Source: Bacillaceae bacterium (GTDB lineage: Bacteria; Bacillota; Bacilli; Bacillales_A; Planococcaceae). From it: DNA of 10,593 nt. The notes beneath the pieces are model-generated. The model worked only from the letters and a program-made list of their open reading frames with translations. It did not search any database and was not told where the DNA came from. The stretch is taken from the NCBI GenBank assembly GCA_030149685.1, contig JASLGI010000072.1, positions 1 to 10,593 of the forward strand. Reading direction: 5' to 3'. The stretch's first letter is position 1; each line of letters opens with the position of its first letter. Of this stretch, positions 8,519 to 10,593 are shown in pieces. A program made the translations under genes and the position numbers.

Positions 8519-8860
8519 GTCAAAATGCTTCTCTGTCACTTTCCATAAGTCCATTAACAGGTCGAGTTGTCGTGGGTCTTCAAATGGGAGCGATCGGTAC
8601 CACTTTGCGAAAGAAGGATGTTCCTCGAAAATAGGTAAAGGTGTACGTTCTGTATGTAAAGGTTCGTCGCTATGACCGAGTAAAAAGTCAGTACTTACAC
8701 CGAACAGCTGAGCGATTTTTAGCAGCATATCAAATGATGGGGCACTATGTCCGGTTTCGTAGTTGCTAATTGTCCCTTTGGTCGTCTGCATTTTTTGAGC
8801 GAGAGCTGTTTGGGTCATATTGTGAGATGTACGTAAGTAACGTAATCGTTGAGCAAACAT
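8510..8860 (-). CDS. XRE-family (Cro/CI-type) helix-turn-helix transcriptional regulator
   Basis: 116 aa. The N-terminal half (about residues 5-60) is a standard XRE DNA-binding domain: RLRYLRTSHNMTQTALAQKM followed by the recognition helix region TKGTISNYETG and the PSFDMLLKIAQLFGVSTDFLLG ending typical of phage-repressor and SinR/ImmR-like proteins. The short C-terminal part (DPRQLDLLMDLWKVTEKHF) is probably a dimerisation helix; there is no peptidase domain or LexA-like cleavage module. ATG at 8858-8860 has AAGGAGG (minus strand, 8875-8869) 8 bases ahead. It is convergent with dptH and divergent from the dnaD-like gene at 9038, so the expected role is repression of that gene and of itself, as in a prophage or ICE switch (inference). 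The target is not proven; it could also act on the dptF promoter. Confidence 0.9.
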   Translation of the reverse strand: MFAQRLRYLRTSHNMTQTALAQKMQTTKGTISNYETGHSAPSFDMLLKIAQLFGVSTDFLLGHSDEPLHTERTPLPIFEEHPSFAKWYRSLPFEDPRQLDLLMDLWKVTEKHFDKK

Positions 8861-8889
8861 CGTGTATTCCTCCTTCTTATATACGATCC

Positions 8890-8895
8890 ATTATA
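8890..8895 (-). promoter_or_regulatory. -10 element for the XRE regulator gene
   Basis: A perfect TATAAT reads on the minus strand at 8895-8890, 30 bases upstream of the ATG. No good -35 is present at 16-18 bases (GCCAAA at 17), so the promoter may be weak or may depend on the regulator itself. Confidence 0.5.
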
Positions 8896-8919
8896 CCTCA
8901 AAAATCTAACTTTTTGGCG

Positions 8920-8932
8920 ATTGTTCAAGAAT
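8920..8932. promoter_or_regulatory. Operator-like imperfect palindrome ATTGTTCAAGAAT
   Basis: A 13-bp near-palindrome centred on C8926, symmetric except for one G/G pair. It sits in the 177-bp divergent intergenic region, between the two promoters. Size and symmetry fit an XRE-family dimer site. A related TTCAAG core recurs at 8953-8958 within the plus-strand promoter spacer. Confidence 0.35.
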
Positions 8933-8946
8933 TTCATATAAATCGG

Positions 8947-8979
8947 TTGACATTCAAGTTAATTGGACTAAAATATAAT
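8947..8979 (+). promoter_or_regulatory. Sigma-A type promoter for the dnaD-like gene
   Basis: A perfect -35 TTGACA is at 8947-8952. The best-spaced -10 is TAAAAT at 8969-8974 (16-bp spacer); a perfect TATAAT overlaps at 8974-8979 but would need a 21-bp spacer. Transcription from here gives a leader of about 55 bases before ATG 9038. Confidence 0.7.
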
Positions 8980-9037
8980 GTATAAGAAAGTTAGTCAATC
9001 CTTTAAAATCAAGTAGTATAAAAGGAGTCGAGGCATC

Positions 9038-9850
9038 ATGAAAACAGAACAATTTGGGATTGTTTTGAAGCGCATTATGGTTGATTCTACAATTGCACCC
9101 GAAGCTAAAGCGATTTACAGTTATTTAGCTACTTTTTCGAATGAGGAGGGGAAATCATATCCTAGCATTGATAAAATGTGCCGAGATTTGGGAATGACAT
9201 ACAACCGGTTGACGAAGTACCGTAAACAGTTGGAAGAAGCGGGATATTTGAAAGTAGAACGTACACGTTCTGAACAAGGTGGGTTTGGTCGCAACGTTTA
9301 TACGATTCCGACGAGAACTTATAAAAAAGCCGAACGAAAAGAACCGTCACAAAATCCATTCGTTGATTTTGAAGGAATGGAAGACCGAGGATATAACAAA
9401 GATCAGTCGAACAATACCAAAACAAACAAAACTAATGTTCAACAAGATGACGTCGACGTCGTCGTCTATGAAATGAGTGAAATGTTGGAAAAGTATCAAC
9501 TAGGTAAAGCGACGGAGAGTTGGCGTGAAGAAATTTTGCTATGGCTTCAAACGTTTCAACCACAAATGATTAGGTATGCGATGGAGTGGTCGGTGCAACA
9601 TCATGCGAAGAGTTGGCTCTATGTTCGAGCCGTCCTCCGAGCGTGGCAAGAGAAAAAGTTATGGACGGTTGAGGACGTAGTCGCGTATGAAAAGAAGCGG
9701 GTTCAACGGCCAACAATCATCCGAAGAACAGAGGCATTACCAGATTGGTTCGTCAATCATTCCAGTGTGGCAGAAACACCGACTGAAAGTGAAGAAGAGT
9801 TAGAGGCGCGCCGTCAACGTTTAAAAGAAAAGTGGGGGATTGAAGTATAA
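9038..9850 (+). CDS. DnaD-like replication protein with N-terminal winged helix (mobile-element type)
   Basis: 270 aa. Residues 1-92 form a winged helix-turn-helix of the kind seen in Firmicute phage and plasmid replication proteins: MKTEQFGIVLKRIMVD, then EAKAIYSYL, SYPSIDKMCRDLGMTYNRLTKYRKQLEEAGYL, with a basic wing ending NVYTI. A hydrophilic Lys/Asn/Thr-rich linker (about 95-135) leads to a second helical domain (about 143-222) ending in WLYVRAVLRAWQEKKLWTVEDV. This includes YVRAVLRAW (195-203), a variant of the YxxxIxxxW motif of DnaD/DnaB C-terminal domains, which bind DNA and help load helicase. The likely role is origin binding and primosome or helicase recruitment for a phage, ICE or plasmid. 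AAAGGAG at 9021-9027 precedes the ATG. It is divergent from the XRE gene and followed by the HNH gene after 55 bases with no terminator seen. A plain transcriptional regulator is less likely given the C-terminal motif. Confidence 0.8.
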   Translation: MKTEQFGIVLKRIMVDSTIAPEAKAIYSYLATFSNEEGKSYPSIDKMCRDLGMTYNRLTKYRKQLEEAGYLKVERTRSEQGGFGRNVYTIPTRTYKKAERKEPSQNPFVDFEGMEDRGYNKDQSNNTKTNKTNVQQDDVDVVVYEMSEMLEKYQLGKATESWREEILLWLQTFQPQMIRYAMEWSVQHHAKSWLYVRAVLRAWQEKKLWTVEDVVAYEKKRVQRPTIIRRTEALPDWFVNHSSVAETPTESEEELEARRQRLKEKWGIEV

Positions 9851-9892
9851 AGAAACAATATTTGGTAATATAGAAAGGAGGAAGGAATCGTT

Positions 9893-9898
9893 AGGAGG
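9893..9898 (+). promoter_or_regulatory. Ribosome binding site defining the GTG start of the HNH gene
   Basis: AGGAGG lies 7 bases before GTG 9906. No ATG, GTG or TTG occurs in this frame between the end of the dnaD-like gene and 9906, so GTG 9906 is the first usable start. A second Shine-Dalgarno-like AAAGGAGG at 9874-9881 has no start codon at suitable distance. Confidence 0.75.
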
Positions 9899-9905
9899 AG
9901 TTGGA

Positions 9906-10593
9906 GTGAAAGAAAAGGTAGTGAGAAAAAATCCGGCTTGGACGGAAGAAGAAATGGTACTCGCGCTCGATGTTTATTTTAAATTGGACAACGATGAATT
10001 TCATAAACGATCGAGACGTATTTTAGACTTGAGTGTTATGCTCAATCATTTAGACATTCATGGTCGAGCGATGTTGTCGCCTAATTTTAGAAACCCAGCT
10101 GGCGTGACGATGATTTTGCAAAACATTGCGAGCTATGACCCTGAACGACCACAGAAAGGTTTGGCGAATGGGAGTAAGATGGCGAAAAAGATGTTTGAGC
10201 AATATCAAAATAATCAAGAGAAGCTTCATCGACTAGCATGGGACGTGAAAGATTCCATTCGCGACCCGATGATCCGGTATGGCTTACATCGTTACGGTGA
10301 TGATTACGGTGGAGAACTGAGTAACTTTGTCCATCAGGAATATGAGCGCTTGAGCAATATGTTGCAAGTTAAAAAAGAAATTGCAGACAGTCGCAACGAA
10401 GTCGTATGTGAAGTGTGTGCGTTGGATTTCAATCGAAAGTATGGGAAACATTCAGGAGCGGCGATGAGTTGTCATCACGATGAAAGTATTTTGCGATTGG
10501 ATGCGGTCGACCAAACAGCGATTGAAGATTGGTCAATCGTCTGTCAGAATTGTCATTCTGTTATGCACCAACATCCTATCGTTTTAACGACTC
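9906..10593 (+). CDS. HNH endonuclease with sulfur-binding-domain-like N-terminus (ScoMcrA-type), 3' end outside the window
   Basis: An open frame of 229 codons from GTG 9906, with no stop before the window ends, so the protein is partial. Residues 12-100 (WTEEEMVLALDVYF, then LSVMLNHLDIH, SPNFRNPAGVTMILQNIASYDPERPQKGLANGSK) match the pattern I know from the N-terminal domain of many HNH enzymes, shown in ScoMcrA to be a sulfur-binding domain recognising phosphorothioated DNA. The conserved Arg of FRNP (62) and the Pro of ERPQKGL (82) fall where that fold builds its sulfur pocket; the Tyr usually before this Pro is Arg here. After a helical spacer comes an HNH/zinc module: C168-x2-C171, H190-H191, then C213-Q-N-C216-H217 and H221, as in McrA-type nucleases. 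Predicted product: a type IV restriction endonuclease cutting PT-modified DNA. It follows the dnaD-like gene and is probably in the same transcript. The SBD call is by pattern memory; the HNH call is stronger. Confidence 0.8.
   Translation, partial: MKEKVVRKNPAWTEEEMVLALDVYFKLDNDEFHKRSRRILDLSVMLNHLDIHGRAMLSPNFRNPAGVTMILQNIASYDPERPQKGLANGSKMAKKMFEQYQNNQEKLHRLAWDVKDSIRDPMIRYGLHRYGDDYGGELSNFVHQEYERLSNMLQVKKEIADSRNEVVCEVCALDFNRKYGKHSGAAMSCHHDESILRLDAVDQTAIEDWSIVCQNCHSVMHQHPIVLTT

Larger units (their letters stand above)
8906..8994. repeat. Paired 8-bp inverted half-sites flanking the divergent promoters
   Basis: CTAACTTT at 8906-8913 is an exact inverted match of AAAGTTAG at 8987-8994, with 73 bases between them. 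One lies just upstream of the XRE -10 element, between it and the -35 position, and the other just downstream of the -10 of the dnaD-like gene. That placement suits a repressor acting on both promoters, possibly by looping. An 8-bp match in AT-rich DNA could still arise by chance. Confidence 0.3.

Noticed and set aside
8920..8932. GTTC within the palindrome as a phosphorothioate modification site controlling the XRE switch
   Set aside because: GTTC/GAAC is a known Dnd target in some enterobacteria, but the motif in this host is unknown and a 4-base word is expected often by chance.
8770..8985. Plus-strand open frame across the XRE gene and the intergenic region
   Set aside because: It overlaps the XRE coding sequence antisense and runs through the promoter and operator region; the product looks random.
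9871..9905. Possible small gene using the AAAGGAGG at 9874-9881
   Set aside because: No start codon occurs at a workable distance with an open frame; it is probably a chance or redundant ribosome-site-like purine run before the HNH gene.

Overview
The window looks like chromosomal or integrated DNA from a low-to-moderate GC Firmicute, most likely a Bacillales/Bacillaceae-type bacterium. This rests on strong AAGGAGG-type ribosome binding sites, use of TTG and GTG starts, sigma-A style promoters (TTGACA, TATAAT, an extended -10), and a replication protein with a DnaD-like C-terminal domain, a family typical of Firmicutes and their phages. I do not assign a genus.

The left four-fifths (about 1-8475) is one tightly packed plus-strand operon of three genes that I recognise as dptF, dptG and dptH (also called dndF, dndG, dndH). 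They form the restriction half of a Dnd DNA phosphorothioation (PT) system. A 562-aa P-loop ATPase (DptF) is followed 5 bp later by the 468-aa DptG, which overlaps the ~1746-aa DptH. DptH ends in a HerA/FtsK-type ATPase module with clear Walker A and Walker B motifs. In characterised systems DptFGH damages DNA that lacks the sulfur modification made by DndABCDE. No dnd modification gene lies in the window, so those genes must be elsewhere if the system is functional. The operon appears to have its own promoter just upstream, with an inverted repeat near the expected transcription start. It ends in a strong hairpin terminator shared with the convergent gene that follows.

The right end (8510-10593) resembles the control and replication module of a mobile element such as a prophage, ICE or plasmid. 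A small XRE/Cro-CI repressor-like gene on the minus strand is divergent from a DnaD-like replication protein gene. The 177-bp gap between them carries divergent promoters and two symmetric, operator-like sequences. Downstream of the dnaD-like gene, and probably co-transcribed with it, is the 5' part of an HNH endonuclease gene that runs off the window. Its N-terminal domain resembles the sulfur-binding domain (SBD) of ScoMcrA-type, PT-dependent type IV restriction enzymes.

The most interesting points are two. First, an enzyme predicted to attack PT-modified DNA sits beside a system predicted to attack unmodified DNA. Second, DptH contains a D-x(20-21)-E-V-K segment followed by a Gln-bearing helix, which looks like an embedded PD-(D/E)XK nuclease site and could be the missing cutting activity of DptFGH. 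There is no gene-free stretch over 300 bases, and I saw no rRNA, tRNA, CRISPR array or insertion sequence.
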